Assembly: GCF_021134715.1 (NCBI RefSeq)
Contig: NC_060019.1
Location: 5,642,001-5,706,000, forward strand
Length of the DNA stretch: 64,000 nt
Source of the DNA: Daphnia pulex
Lineage: Eukaryota; Arthropoda; Branchiopoda; Diplostraca; Daphniidae
Reading direction: 5' to 3'
Of this stretch, positions 26,363-37,660 are shown one piece after another; position 1 is the stretch's first letter, and each line of letters begins with the position of its first letter. The position numbers were made by a program, and so were the translations under genes. Below the pieces are notes generated by a model. It searched no databases. It had not been told where the DNA came from and saw only the letters and a program-made list of their open reading frames with translations.

Positions 26363-27790
26363 CTATTGGGCATCGATTCTATTCCTAACATACTTCCCAC
26401 CAGAGCGATGCGATAAGGCTTGACTTCTCCGTAGACTGGATCGTCGACGGCTTCGATAGCTTTTGGAAAAATTGGAGCTGGATAGGAGCTGGATCTTCTT
26501 CCGGCTCCGATACTCTCCGCATCTACTATCCGCGCTACTGTCTACCGCATCCACATCTTCGTCTTGGTCTTCACGTAGCTCTAAAGGATGAAGACATTGT
26601 ATAGATCGATAAATTAAATTACCGTTCGGTGTTTTCAATGTGGCTGAACGGAAAAGCCCGTCTCGGCTGGAAATCAGTTCTTTTAGGATCCCTACTTTCC
26701 ACTTGACGCTTGGTGTGCTTGTCGTATATTACGCCTACTTCATCAACTCGAATTTTTCTCGTCGCTTTTCCTTTTGAACGGAAGTTGTCTAGGTGTAGCA
26801 AGCTAAAAGTTGTCTTTGACGAATTGTTGACAGATGGCACTAACGTAATCCTTCCTATTTTTGTCGAGTTCCACGAGTGTTGCACTGTTTGAATTAGGGG
26901 CCATCAAATTAATTGTCGGCTCCGGTATACCACAATTTGATGGCTGGTTGTTTAAGAATTTATTAGAAGTGATTGGGGCCGGATCGTCAATTTCTTCTCC
27001 AACGTAGTTCAGTGGTCGCGCATTGATGGCGCTCTCAATTTCAATTAGACTTATTTCAAGTTCGTCGTATTCCAAACAAGAATTTCCATTGGAGCGTCGA
27101 AGTAGATCTTTAACGATTCTCACCATCCTCTCCCAGAATCCTCTCCACAAGGCCACAAGGCTTGCAGAAAAGATCTAAAGAGTTGTACTCATTGCGAGAA
27201 GATCACGGATAGATGGATCTGAACGAAGAACTTATAAATGATTTGCTACACAACGATAGGTTTGGGCGTTGACGGAAACTGGTCCTCTCCGTGCTGAATA
27301 TTTACGGAAGGCGATTAAAAAATATCTCACTGGCATATCTTTAACGAGCTCCCAAAGCAGTTCTCGCGTGTCTGCACAAGTGAATATAGAAACACATAAC
27401 TTTTCAAATGTTTAGAACTGATTACAAATTGTGGCGATAAATCGTATAGTAGCAATTCTTGAAGTTCAACAACTTCCTTCGCTGGAACAGCCGGATCTAA
27501 ATCCGAATTTTGAGTCTCTACTTCTGCTTGTGGCTACTCATCGGAATCTTCTTTGACTACGGCTGGATCAGCGGTGATAAGATTGAACATCGTGGTGGTC
27601 GTCTTTTTCTTTCTTTTCCGTACTTGCGGTGGCTTGTAGTTCAATGGCCTGGAGAAATCGACTCCAGTTACAGTACCCACTCGAGGTCACAATCCCTATG
27701 GTCCAAAATAGGCGTTTTAACCCGCGTGAGATAGGCCTAACGGTGTCTTGCGCGGGATTTTTTTTTAAATACTTAGATTGCTCGTACAAG
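26363..27790 (-). pseudogene. BEL/Pao integrase C-terminal half, relic
   Basis: Reading leftward on the minus strand: GVDFSRPL (integrase core entry), CADTRELLWELVKDMP, FRKYSARRGPVSVNAQTY, LVALWRGFWERMVRIVKDL, ESAINARPLNYVGEEIDDP, and near 26600 KTPNGNLIYRSIQCLHPLEL, the usual end of BEL/Pao pol. Several stops and frameshifts separate the blocks. This is the integrase of a BEL/Pao LTR retrotransposon. Upstream pol (protease, RT, RNase H) is missing between here and the gag block at 28400-29060. Confidence 0.75.
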
Positions 27791-28399
27791 GTTTAGGCTA
27801 TTTTTTCATCACAAAGATAAAGAAGTAGTCTTCATCTTTCTGTTTTTTAATTTTCGAAAAGTGTTTAGGTTCTATAGGAAAATATGTCGTTTTTTTTAAA
27901 TATTGGATCACCCAAAAATATGTCGCATTGCCTGTCCCTACCCGCGACATGGCCTTAGGGTATGGGGGACAAAGGGGAGCATTCTCGAAGAAAGGATTCC
28001 TCCCCTTCGCCATCTCCATATCCATATCCAAAGGCCATGCCGTGGGAAGGAATTTAGTCTTCTGTCTCTGGAGAATCTGGCCATTCGTTGTCCTTTCATG
28101 AAAGCCACGTTGGACTGTTCCACCAAAGCTTCCAATGTACCAGCGCAGGCACTCTCCGCGAGGCAAGATCAGCCGGATTCTGGATCTCTGGATTGGGATT
28201 TTCACGTTTTAGGCAGCCACAGCAAATTCATTTGCGTATTTTTTCCCCATGCATTTGCTGTGGCTGCCTACAACGTGAAAATCCCAACATACCCAGTTAG
28301 GCTTCACCCCCTAAAAATGGCCGGGTGACCGTTTTTCGAGAGGCGGGCCTTTAACCAATTTTAAATTAAAGATATGTCACTCATATCTTTGACTGGGTG
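27791..28399. other. Insert between BEL/Pao blocks with a 34-bp inverted repeat
   Basis: 28194-28227 and 28253-28286 are near-perfect reverse complements (TGGGATTTTCACG... / ...CGTGAAAATCCCA). The segment 27900-28330 carries overlapping open frames on both strands with no recognised domain, as expected of a foldback element inserted in the BEL relic. Confidence 0.45.
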
Positions 28400-29060
28400 C
28401 AACGTGTTGAGTTTGTGGAGGTGGACTTCAATCAACATCCGGTTTCCCGTACATACGCTTGAGTTCGTCGATCGCCTTCTCCAAGTTGTTTCATTCAGCT
28501 CAAGAATTTCGACAAACAGAAAAGCTTCCCTTTGAAGATATTGCTTGAGATAATCGAATTTTTGAACGGATGCAATCTATGATGAACGAATTGCGGCATT
28601 AATGCTTTCCGAAAACGGAGTCCATTCCAGGATCTCTTGGACTCTCCTTTTGGTTTGATTTGACGTTGCGGAAGTCTGGTCGTCTGTGGATTAGTTGTTG
28701 AAGTAGTGGATGTAGTAGCTGAAAAAGATGTAGTGGATGCTTGAGCTGCCAGGATTCGCTGCATGAAATCTTGCATTTTCTGGTCTCAAGCGTCAACGTC
28801 ATCTTTCCGCTCCTGCCTCCTCCGTCTTTCTGCCCCTTTTGATATTTCTTCTTATTTAAAATCTTTCCACGTTGAAATGCTCCATCTTCCCGTCGAGTTT
28901 TTTCTCTTCTCCTGCGAGTTCCACATCTAGTGTGGCTGTCATCATCTCGCTGTCAGCTTCTTCAATAACTTTTAAAATTTGGGTTAAAATGAACTTGTAT
29001 TGCGCTTCTTAACCCCCCCCCATGGAGAAGGATTTCTTGGTGGTGCCATGGTGCAGCTAC
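28400..29060 (-). pseudogene. BEL/Pao gag relic (DUF1759-like)
   Basis: The minus strand gives an acidic N-terminal segment (EEADSEMMTATLDVE near 28960), a Ser/Thr-rich linker, then TTRLPQRQIKPK, WNGLRFRKALM and LEKAIDELKRMYGKPDVD. The order QTTRLPQRQIKPFSGDP-W-F is characteristic of BEL/Pao gag from memory. Stops interrupt the frame. With the integrase at 26363-27790 this appears to be one internally deleted element. Confidence 0.6.
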
Positions 29061-29278
29061 TCCTTGAATGAGAGAAGAGAATTTATAATTTGCCGTAAAT
29101 AATAATTAGTGATGTTGAAACTTTGAATTTTGAACCGTTGTCGAAATTGAGTGTGAATTGGATATTCTTCTTCCTAAATGACTGAGTCTCCTCTTCAATG
29201 AAAGCGTCTTCTGTTGGCTGCTCACAACTCACAAAAATGTGGTAGATCAAGCTTCCACGCTGAATAAATAAGCCACTG

Positions 29279-29670
29279 TTGGGTTTTCAGATCAAACTAC
29301 TATTCCAACTGGCCCTATTAAAAAAGATACGCAAATTTTTTGGAGCGAAGCATGAACTCAAGGATTGCACCTCCACCCGTAACTGCAACAAATGCGGAGG
29401 AAGACACCACACTGCCCTCTGCGACAAAGCAGACATCAGAGTCTTCAAACCATCAACATCGGGAAGCATCATGGCCAGCAACACCATCTCGGCCACTACA
29501 GCCTGTGCAAGTTCATTCGGGGAATTAATGCTAAAAAAGGCAAAAGTCGTCGTCAACAGACTGAATGGTATCGAAATTAGAGCAATTTTATTCGCAGACA
29601 ACGGAAGTCATCGATCATGGGTGCTAAAATCACAATCATCGCAACTCAAGCTGAAACAGTGGCGGTAGAA
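29279..29670 (+). pseudogene. BEL/Pao zinc knuckle and aspartic-protease relic, opposite orientation
   Basis: The 129-codon frame has a CCHC-like knuckle region (FGAKHELKDCTSTRNCNKCG, then RHHTALC), followed by a protease-like stretch NGIEIRAILFADNGSHRSW, where ADNGS replaces the catalytic D-S/T-G. It lies on the plus strand, opposite to the BEL blocks just to the left, so two BEL copies or an inversion must be involved. Confidence 0.6.
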
Positions 29671-30384
29671 GGAGAGTATTTAAGAAGAAAGAAGCTGGCC
29701 AACCCGAAATGACAAAAACCGTAAAGATGCAGGTTAGGGGCACCTGGAGAGACGCCCCAAAAGTTACATTGATCTCTTTAGAATCGGTCCACATTGCAGA
29801 TACTGGTCCTACATAGGTTCTGAATTTTCAAGGGGCCTCTGGATCCCAAATGAAAAAATGGCTGACGAAAGATTAGAGATGGTACATGAAGAAGAGAAGC
29901 CTATAAGAATTTCGATCAGAATGGAAGAAATGTTTAAAATCATGTCAAATGAAGCAGAAATTCTAAGTCAGAAATTCTAAGTCCGTGTGGAATACGCGCA
30001 TTTAAGACCAAAATGGGAAGAATGATAGTCGGTCCCTCACAAGAAACTAATTAAAAAATGGGTAATCAAGTGATCCAGCATTTAATTCTTACTTCCAATT
30101 ATCCAGTGCCACAGATAACATCGTCATTCGCAGCAAGTAGTCAACGGAAAGTCATTTCAGCCCACTAAATCAGAACTTCAATGGAAAAGAAGACTGGAAC
30201 GGCCAGCCTCCAAAATCCACAACCAGAGCTTCATTCTCGGATGCACCAACCGGATCACGGTGGAGAAACAGACATTAAACGGAATGAAAAGGACGAACTA
30301 AATATTACTTCAATCATTCTCTCTTTTGGAAGCTCAAAAACCTTGCGAACTTAGACGGTGCTGAACCACCCGCAAAAATTTTCG
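29671..30384 (+). other. Decayed retroelement sequence
   Basis: Short plus-strand fragments with many stops, probably continuing the element at 29279, fade out before the Helitron block. No domain could be named. Confidence 0.3.
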
Positions 30385-31699
30385 AAAACCGGACTTATTT
30401 ATAAGTATAACATGTAATCCAAAATGGACTGAAATTAAAGAAGTTCTATTTGACGAAAAAAAAGCTCGAGATCTACTAGATATCGTTGCACGAGTTTTTA
30501 AGCTTAAACTGAAATCAATCATACATGATCTTTTCAAAAATCTATTTTTGTGGAATGTGTGGCATACCTGTTTGTTGTTCAATTTCAAAAACGAGGTCTC
30601 CCTCATGCACTTATCCTTATCATCTTATATCAAGATTCACGTCTATACATACGACTGAAGACACAGAGAATATTATTTGTGCAGAAATTCCACCACATCC
30701 TTCTAGATTCCCTGTTGGATCAGATATGCACGAAACAAGCTACTCGGATGCAGAATATTGTGCTGAGCCAAATGAGACATTGGCCCGTGTGGAACATTGA
30801 ATCTAAACTCGCCATGCATGATCAATACAAACTGAGGAAAAGGTCATCGAAATATCAAAAACAATATCCCAAATGTAGTTTTCTGGACACTTACCCCAAA
30901 TACCGCAGAAAAGATCTCCAGAATACGGTGGAAGATTTATTGATACAAGAACGTATCTGGACCAGTCCAAAATTTCTGGGCCGTGGCATATAGCCCCTAT
31001 CTGTATTTGAATTATAATGCTCAACATAAGAAATCTACTTTAAATAATAATAAACACATATTCTTTTCCTTTCTCCATTCAATTGTGCGTCTCAACACTG
31101 CTGGTGGCAAAATATCTCTTCAAGTACATCGAAAGGAGTAGATCGCACTATAGTAACAGTACAATAAGGTGAACATCAACGTGACTAAATCAAAGAATAT
31201 CAAGACAAAAATTAAATAGGAGCAGACGAATCTGTTTGGCAACTATTTGCTTATAAAATGATTGAACGATTTTCAGCAGTTTATGGTATGCGTGTCCAAA
31301 CTCTAGATCAACAAATGATATATGCTCAACCAGGGGACGAAGCAAATGCTGCCGACCGTGAAAGTTCCAGAAAAACTGAACTAACATAGTTCTTTGCATA
31401 CAACCGAAACAATCCAAATACGAAAGTCTCTTACATAAATTTTTCTGGAAGCCATGTTTGGGATAAAAGAACAAATCAGTGGAAGGTGTCAAAGCAATAG
31501 GTTTCCTCAACTTAATGATGGCTATTGCATAAGACGGTTGCGCTGTGTCGAGTGTTCCGCACAATCTATATATGGTCTGCTAGTTTTTATCTTCTATATA
31601 GTTCACGTCATCTCCTACACACATCTTTCCATACCTCGAATTGGTTTATATAATATAACCCTTAACGCTATATGATAACTATTCTTTATAATGCTGAGT

Positions 31700-33735
31700 T
31701 ACTTTATACCAATAATTGCTTCATGTTAATCCTTAACTTATTTGCTTCAACAGGTTATGGGCCCAGAACACTCGAGAATTTTGTGTTTCACGTAACGATG
31801 TTGTCTCACAATCAAACCGCATTTTGGGATATAGTCAAGTTATGTAGTTCAAAATTTAAGACAACATCAGAGACAATTGAAGTGAGATTCTGTATGTAAT
31901 CGAACAACTCAAGATGAAGACTATACTAGAAGCCTCTGATTACAGAATTGAAATCTACCTAAAGATGTGGGTAATCATACACATAGACAGGTTTGACAAA
32001 ATTGTTACTTTAAATTCACTTACTTTGTGTTACACATTTGAACGTAACCAGATTGGAGCTGACAGAACACTGATTCAATACTCGTTTGCTTGGTGTTGCA
32101 CACTCAAACGCAGTCAAATTGTACCTGACAGAACATTGATTCAATACTCGTTTGCTTGGTGTTACACACTCAAACGCAGTGACATTGAACCTGACAGGAA
32201 CACTGATTGAATACTCGTTTGCTTGGTGTTACACACTCAAACGCAGTCAAATTGGACGTTACAGAAAATTCATTTCATATTCATTTTCTTGGTATTACAC
32301 ACTCAAATTTCATCAGATTTGATCAGACAAAACATTAATTCATAACTAGTCGAACATTGATTCACCACTCGTTTGTTTGGTGTCACACACTCAAACTTCG
32401 TCAGAACATACATTTTATAATCGTTAGCCCAAACGGAGTCAAATTGGACGCGACAGCACACTCACTCCACAAACTTAAACCAAAACATATTGAACCTGAC
32501 CAACATTTATTCAATACTCGTTTGGCGTTGGTGTAGTCCTAAACGAGTTTTGTACATGATTTTCCATGGCGCTCATTCAATAAACCTAAGATCATAGAGA
32601 AAATGTCTGTTTCGCGTTCATGTTGTGCACATACACTAAAACATAGCCATTAAACTGTCCCAGACATAAACCCAGCTTGAAGTACGATCGTTTATTTAAT
32701 ACAAATATATATATTTACATATTTAATACAAATTACTTTATCAACTAAAAGAATTATCAACTAAAAGAATTGCCACTTATAGATATCAAATTAAAATCTC
32801 GAATGATTCCTCATTTAACAACTGGTCAATTTACATAAACAGAATCCAATCAATTACAGTTCCCAATCCATTACACTCATATGAAAAATCCAGTGATCTC
32901 ATTAGAATAAAAAGAAATGAAAAGTAAACAAGTTTTTTAACGGATAGCCAAAACAAATTGGCTGATAAACGGCTCAGACTTTTCTTTGTCATTTTTATTG
33001 TGTCGATGCCTTGTTCAAAGATTTAATATAAGATCTGTAATGCACATTAAAGTGTTCATAACTGCAATAGTTTCACCACATTCACTTAAAAGGAATTAGT
33101 ACAGATGCACGTTATGCAATCAGGATTTATTAAAAATGCAAACTATTTAATCATGTGAACCTTGAAATCTTGCAAATGGATAAAGTGAAATAGCTATCTA
33201 GCTTAGACACTCAAGGCAACAAGAATTCCAGCACAGTGTACATTGGCATCGATACAGCGATCTCCGTCAAGGTTCTGGCGCATCTTATTTCACCTGTTAA
33301 AAAAAAACAATAATAAATAAAAGGAATATAGTATGAGTATCTTATCTGATTATGATTCACGAGCATTTATCTAAAATTATACTTTATCACTGAAATGCAT
33401 GAGATGCCTTACTTACTTCTGGGTATCCAATTCGTTTTGAAGAATTAGAATCACATAGTTCGCCAATCCAGTATTTAGAATGGAACAGAAAGTTTAAAAT
33501 GCATGTATATTGACAGCTTTTCGATAACCATGGTTTACCTTGTTCTCTATGAATGACTAATGCAGTCGGTGGATGGAATTTGAGACAACAATCACTTCAA
33601 TCTGGCGTGCTAAACACATTCCCAACTCAACATATACAGATATCAGTGACCAAAGTGTTTAACCTAGATTGCTGATTATGATTACATCAATAAATAATTG
33701 CTTCATGTTAATCCTTAACTTATCTGCTTTAGCAG
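31700..33735 (+). mobile_element. Copia-like LTR element inserted in the Helitron
   Basis: A 40-bp direct repeat (AATAATTGCTTCATGTTAATCC...) occurs at about 31709 and 33695. The first copy ends CAACA followed at once by GGTTATGGGCCCAG (31753-31766), the initiator-tRNA-Met primer site used by copia. The same primer site is in the element at 57179-59403. The Helitron protein resumes right after the second repeat. The LTRs have decayed upstream of the shared 40 bp. No gag or pol was recognised; the middle holds a minisatellite. Confidence 0.55.
32005..32540 (+). repeat. Minisatellite, 66-67-bp unit
   Basis: The word CAATACTCGTTTGC or a variant recurs at 32076, 32142, 32209 and 32276 and, more diverged, to about 32515. 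Each unit also contains TTACACACTCAAACGCAGTCA and a GACAGAACA(C/T)TGATT segment. About seven to eight copies. The first units stay open as 22-residue repeats (TLKRSQI...DRTLIQYSFAWC), which follows from 66 being a multiple of 3 and need not mean translation. Confidence 0.75.
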
Positions 33736-33979
33736 AAGGCACCCTAAAAAGATACTTTATCACAATAGGAAAAACAGTAACCATCCATCCCAATGCTGGA
33801 GAAGTTTTTTTATCTCTGTATCCTTTTAAATCACAATCACACTGCTGGCACAACAAGTTTTGAAGATCTAAAAATTGAAAACGTCAAAATGTGTTCTACT
33901 TTGAAGAAGCCTTTTGTGAATTAGGGTTGCTCTTACACGATCGTGAATGGGAAACTTTGCTTCTAGACGCAGATCAAAT

Positions 33980-34030
33980 ACCATTTTGCTTACAAATAAG
34001 GGAGTAACCCTTATTTGTGAGCAAAATGGT
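33980..34030. repeat. Hairpin within the Helitron relic
   Basis: 33980-34002 and 34008-34030 are complementary at 22 of 23 positions with a 5-base loop. It lies inside former coding sequence. Confidence 0.6.
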
Positions 34031-34189
34031 CATATGGTAATTCATCACACTGATTCTCTCATGGGACGTAGAAACCCCAAAACATATTTTCGAAAAATAC
34101 CACCATCTATGGTGGGATGATTTTGTTCATTTAGGTCCTACAACATCGCAAGTAGAAATAGATTCTCTTGTTCTGTCATACTATGGTTC

Positions 34190-37100
34190 TATGTGACTAA
34201 TCAATTTTTCAAAATGGCTATTAAGAGTTTGCGAAGGAAAAATACCCACATTACAAAGTGAAGTGATTTTGATCAATTCATTCAGCTCTACCACCCGAAA
34301 ACTGCATATTAATAAGGGACTGCATATCTCACCCTAAACTGGTTTGATTGGGAATAAATGCTTTCAAAGAAACTTGATATCCAGCAAAATGAATCACCGA
34401 ACAAAGAAGAAGGAGAAGACAAGGGAATATATAAATGAATAAAAAAAGTGAAGAAGAAGAAGCCCTTGCCGAAGAAGCCACCGAAGATGAAGACTCAGAT
34501 GCATTAACTTTATGTTTATTGTTTTAATAATGCAACTCTTTATGGCTTTAATAATGCAAATTTTTCTTAAATATGATCAAGAAAATAATACAAAACTGGA
34601 TGTTCCCCTCTTCCATGTAAATTTTTAAAGAAAAAGCGCCAGATTTACTTTATTTGCTGCATTAAAAAAATTAAACCTGGGAGTGTAAATGTCAGTTTTT
34701 CATCATGTCTGATGAATATAAAACGGTTGATGTCACCGTCTGGTATTACATATTAATTATAGGTTCATTTAGAGCTATTTTATGAAAAAAATAATTTCTT
34801 CAATAAAATGTGAAATATTACAATAAAGTCAAACTGTTTGTTCTTAAAAAAATTTGTTCAAAACGACCAATTCTATCATCTGGAGATCTGACGTTAGAAT
34901 CAATGTATTTTGTGTAATTTCCGATTTAAAATTTTCCGCCTTAAATTGTTTGTGTTTTTGGTTCAATCACGCCGACTTCGGAAAACTGGACGATGAAAAA
35001 CTGTAAACATAGAGAATTCACATTTTGTACCATATATACGATTGACTTTCAATCTTTTTGTATGCCCTATATAAAAGTTCTGATAGTGACTGAGGGAGGT
35101 ATAAAATTCATAACATTCGGCCATATCTGGCTGCTTGTTTTGCATTTTTGAACTACTATTTAAACTAAAGAGTAATTTTATGACAAAACAGCATCTGAAT
35201 GAGCAGAACCGAATAAAACAAAAAAGTTAATCAAACAAAAGATAGGGGCTCTTCTCTGTTCTATACCTAATAGTCTGATTAACTACCAAACCTATGACAG
35301 CAACAACAATAAAACTCCTGCCCTTCTAGCACACTTCATCCATAGGGGAAAGCCATATTTTGCTCTAATAAAGTAACACGCCATTTCTTTATGCAAGAAG
35401 CAACTGCAATTATGAATTGATGTTACTTGTATACATTTAAACTTTCGATTATTTGATAGACTGCAAAAAAAGTTACATCTTTTTATCTGGTTTTAGTTTT
35501 TAGAAAACAAACCAGCAGATTAAACTAAAAATTGACTACATTCTGTTATAACTCCATCGAAACCTTAAAAGTAAAATGTTTCCCTTTAACGATCATTTGA
35601 ATATTTTGCTAAAAGCTAATCTTAGTTTACATTCCAAACCATTTGATATACTGTACATTTGTTAGGATCTATGACGTTAGTATCATGGGACGTTTCTGCA
35701 AAAGAAGACCGAATTTATATTTGGAAAGAACCCACACACCTGCAGGGCCAAACTAGATAAGCTCAAAAACTAGCTGTATGCTAAAAAAGCAACAGAAGTA
35801 AAGCCAGCAGTAAACGTCAACTCAGCAGTAAAAGTAAACGTCTACGCCACTACTCGCCAAATAGTGGAACTTTTTTTCACCGCACACTTTATAAACGATC
35901 CTGAAAGTGACATGCCAGTTTTTTCAAACGTTTACAAAGTGGTCCACCGGCGAGGTGATTTCCGAAAAACCCATTGAACATGGAATTCGCATGGGGTAAT
36001 AATAATCTAATTCTAATTTTTTACTCTAAGAAAGAGTAACTATATCTTGATTTACTGTAGCAAACTAAAAATATTTCCTTGTTGAATCATGAAAATTATC
36101 GAAATGTGACATTTGCGAAAAAACTTTTCGCACACAGGCATACTTGTCTGATCACAAGAGAAACATCCACAACGCTAATGTTTATAATTTTACGTTTCCA
36201 AATCTCAAACTTTGAATGTCTCCTCGTTGAATTAGAAAAATTATCGAAGTGTGACAATTTATTGATCAACAATGTCATCCCAAACTTCTCCAAGGGCATG
36301 TGGACTATTATGTATTTCGGCGTCTTTTGGGCAAGTGTAGTCCATTTGTCCCTATGATTACTAGGTTAAAAAGAATAGCAGAAAAAATTCGTTGAATTAT
36401 CTTATAATGGAAGTAGTGGAACGTAAATAGTTGTACAATGGGATGATGTACTTTCGAAGAAAAATAGCCGAACTATGTTAGTATGGGGCTGAGTTTGGAA
36501 ATGGAAAGTATAGATTTATCTTTCCGTGTGCTAGGTGAACTCAAATTAGAAGCACTTTTTAACTTCCATACTTCCTGCATAAAACGGTAGTTAACTCCAT
36601 CGAATTCTAAACCTGCAAAATTCTCTTTGGGGCCACAATTCACTATTAGTGGTTACAGTAAATTATTAAAGGTCTAATTTCTGGATGGATTGCGTTCATA
36701 ATTGCAAGGCTGTCATTGGAAACTCTAATAGCTCAGTACTTAAAGTATGGTCATTCATCGATCCATTCAAGCAGTCACCAATTCGCAATTAGTGTTGAAA
36801 ATACCTATTTAACTGGGATGTGCCATTAACCTTTATAACTGTGGAAAACATTTCTGATCTCTATCTTTGCTCCATGCTGTATCCGTTTGCCTAGTTTTCC
36901 TCCTATCTTTGTTACATCTGCTAGTGAAGCTGTATTTGTTATTTTATTTGTATCACGAGGAACCGTAGCTTTAATTTCTGTCGCAACAGCATCAATATCA
37001 TAAATCCAATAATAATCACGTTTTCTGTCGTACATTTCCGCCAAATTTTTCGGTCAATGTTATTCCTACCAGTACCACCATCGTTATTTGCTTACTTCAT

Positions 37101-37511
37101 AACATTCTTTATTATTGTGTCTTAATATTTGTGTCATTTGTGTTATTATTTGATTAAGTAGTAGTGTCATTTATAGCAGTTTTCCCTCCTAAAAATCTTA
37201 TATCGTTCCAAGGTGAATTATCTTTATCATATCGGTCTTTCTCGTCTAGGCACACTAATAGAATATTTATTGCTATACATCGACACGTTTTTTATGTACC
37301 CAATATTATATAAAATATCGAACAAATACCTATTAATGCCGTAACCCCGTTTTTAGCAAACCATTGGCCTCCAAAAGTACTTGTTCGAAATGCAAATGGA
37401 AATCTTGGATAACAATTTTGTTTGTAAATGGTTTCGCTTCAAACTGATTAAAGAACGAGATAAAACCAATTGATCCTCATCGAACTATTTCACCTGCTTA
37501 ATGTATTTAAA
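34190..37511. other. Intergenic or decayed DNA
   Basis: No gene recognised. Two related segments, 36071-36115 and 36213-36262, share (C/T)GTTGAAT-A-GAAAA-TTATCGAA-TGTGACA, suggesting an old duplication. An open frame at 36826-37044 on the minus strand (72 codons) has no known motif. Confidence 0.4.
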
Positions 37512-37660
37512 CAATATGCTTATCACCCATCCTTTCCACTTATTTTGCGTTGAAAAAAGACATTTGTAGATGACAGTAAGCGCACAACCAATTTCGTTGC
37601 GGTACTATTATTTTTCGCGCCTTTTTTGGGGGGTGTTAGATATTTATGGACTCGGGTGTA
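37512..37660. mobile_element. Half copy of the 47880-48145 MITE
   Basis: This segment matches the reverse complement of about 47880-48030: TTATCACCCATCCTTTCCACTT, then GCGCACAACCAATTTCGTTG, TATTTTTCGCGCC and TAGATATTTATGGACTCGGGTG, ending at TA (37659-37660). The partner arm is missing, so it is a truncated copy. Confidence 0.7.

Larger units (their letters stand above)
30385..34180 (+). mobile_element. Helitron relic split by a copia-like insertion
   Basis: Plus-strand fragments follow the order of a Helitron Rep/helicase protein. Left part (30390-31570): TCNPKWTEIKEVLF, DIVARVFKLKLKSIIHDLFK, VVQFQKRGLPHALI, TYPKYRRKD, VAKYLFKYI, ESVWQLFAYKMIERF, AVYGMRVQTLDQQ and GSHVWDKRTNQWK. Right part (33755-34180): IGKTVTIHPNAGE, TAGTTSFEDLK, YFEEAFCELGLLLHDREWET, ETPKHIFEKYHHLW. 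Frameshifts and stops are frequent. The break between the two parts (about 31.6-33.74 kb) is filled by unrelated sequence with copia-type features. The helicase motifs proper and the Helitron ends were not found. Confidence 0.75.

Noticed and set aside
27903..28328. 141-codon plus-strand frame as a gene
   Set aside because: Overlaps long frames on the other strand and spans an inverted repeat within BEL debris; typical of a foldback insertion.
31914..32210. Repeat protein with 22-residue units
   Set aside because: The unit length happens to be a multiple of three; later units lose the frame and the surroundings are a decayed retroelement.
33180..33300. Minus-strand terminal exon (RQNLDGDRCIDANVHCAGIL)
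   Set aside because: An acceptor-like AG precedes it, but no upstream exon could be joined, and it lies inside the copia-like insertion.
33980..34030. Helitron 3' terminal hairpin
   Set aside because: It sits within protein-coding remains and is not followed by a CTRR end.
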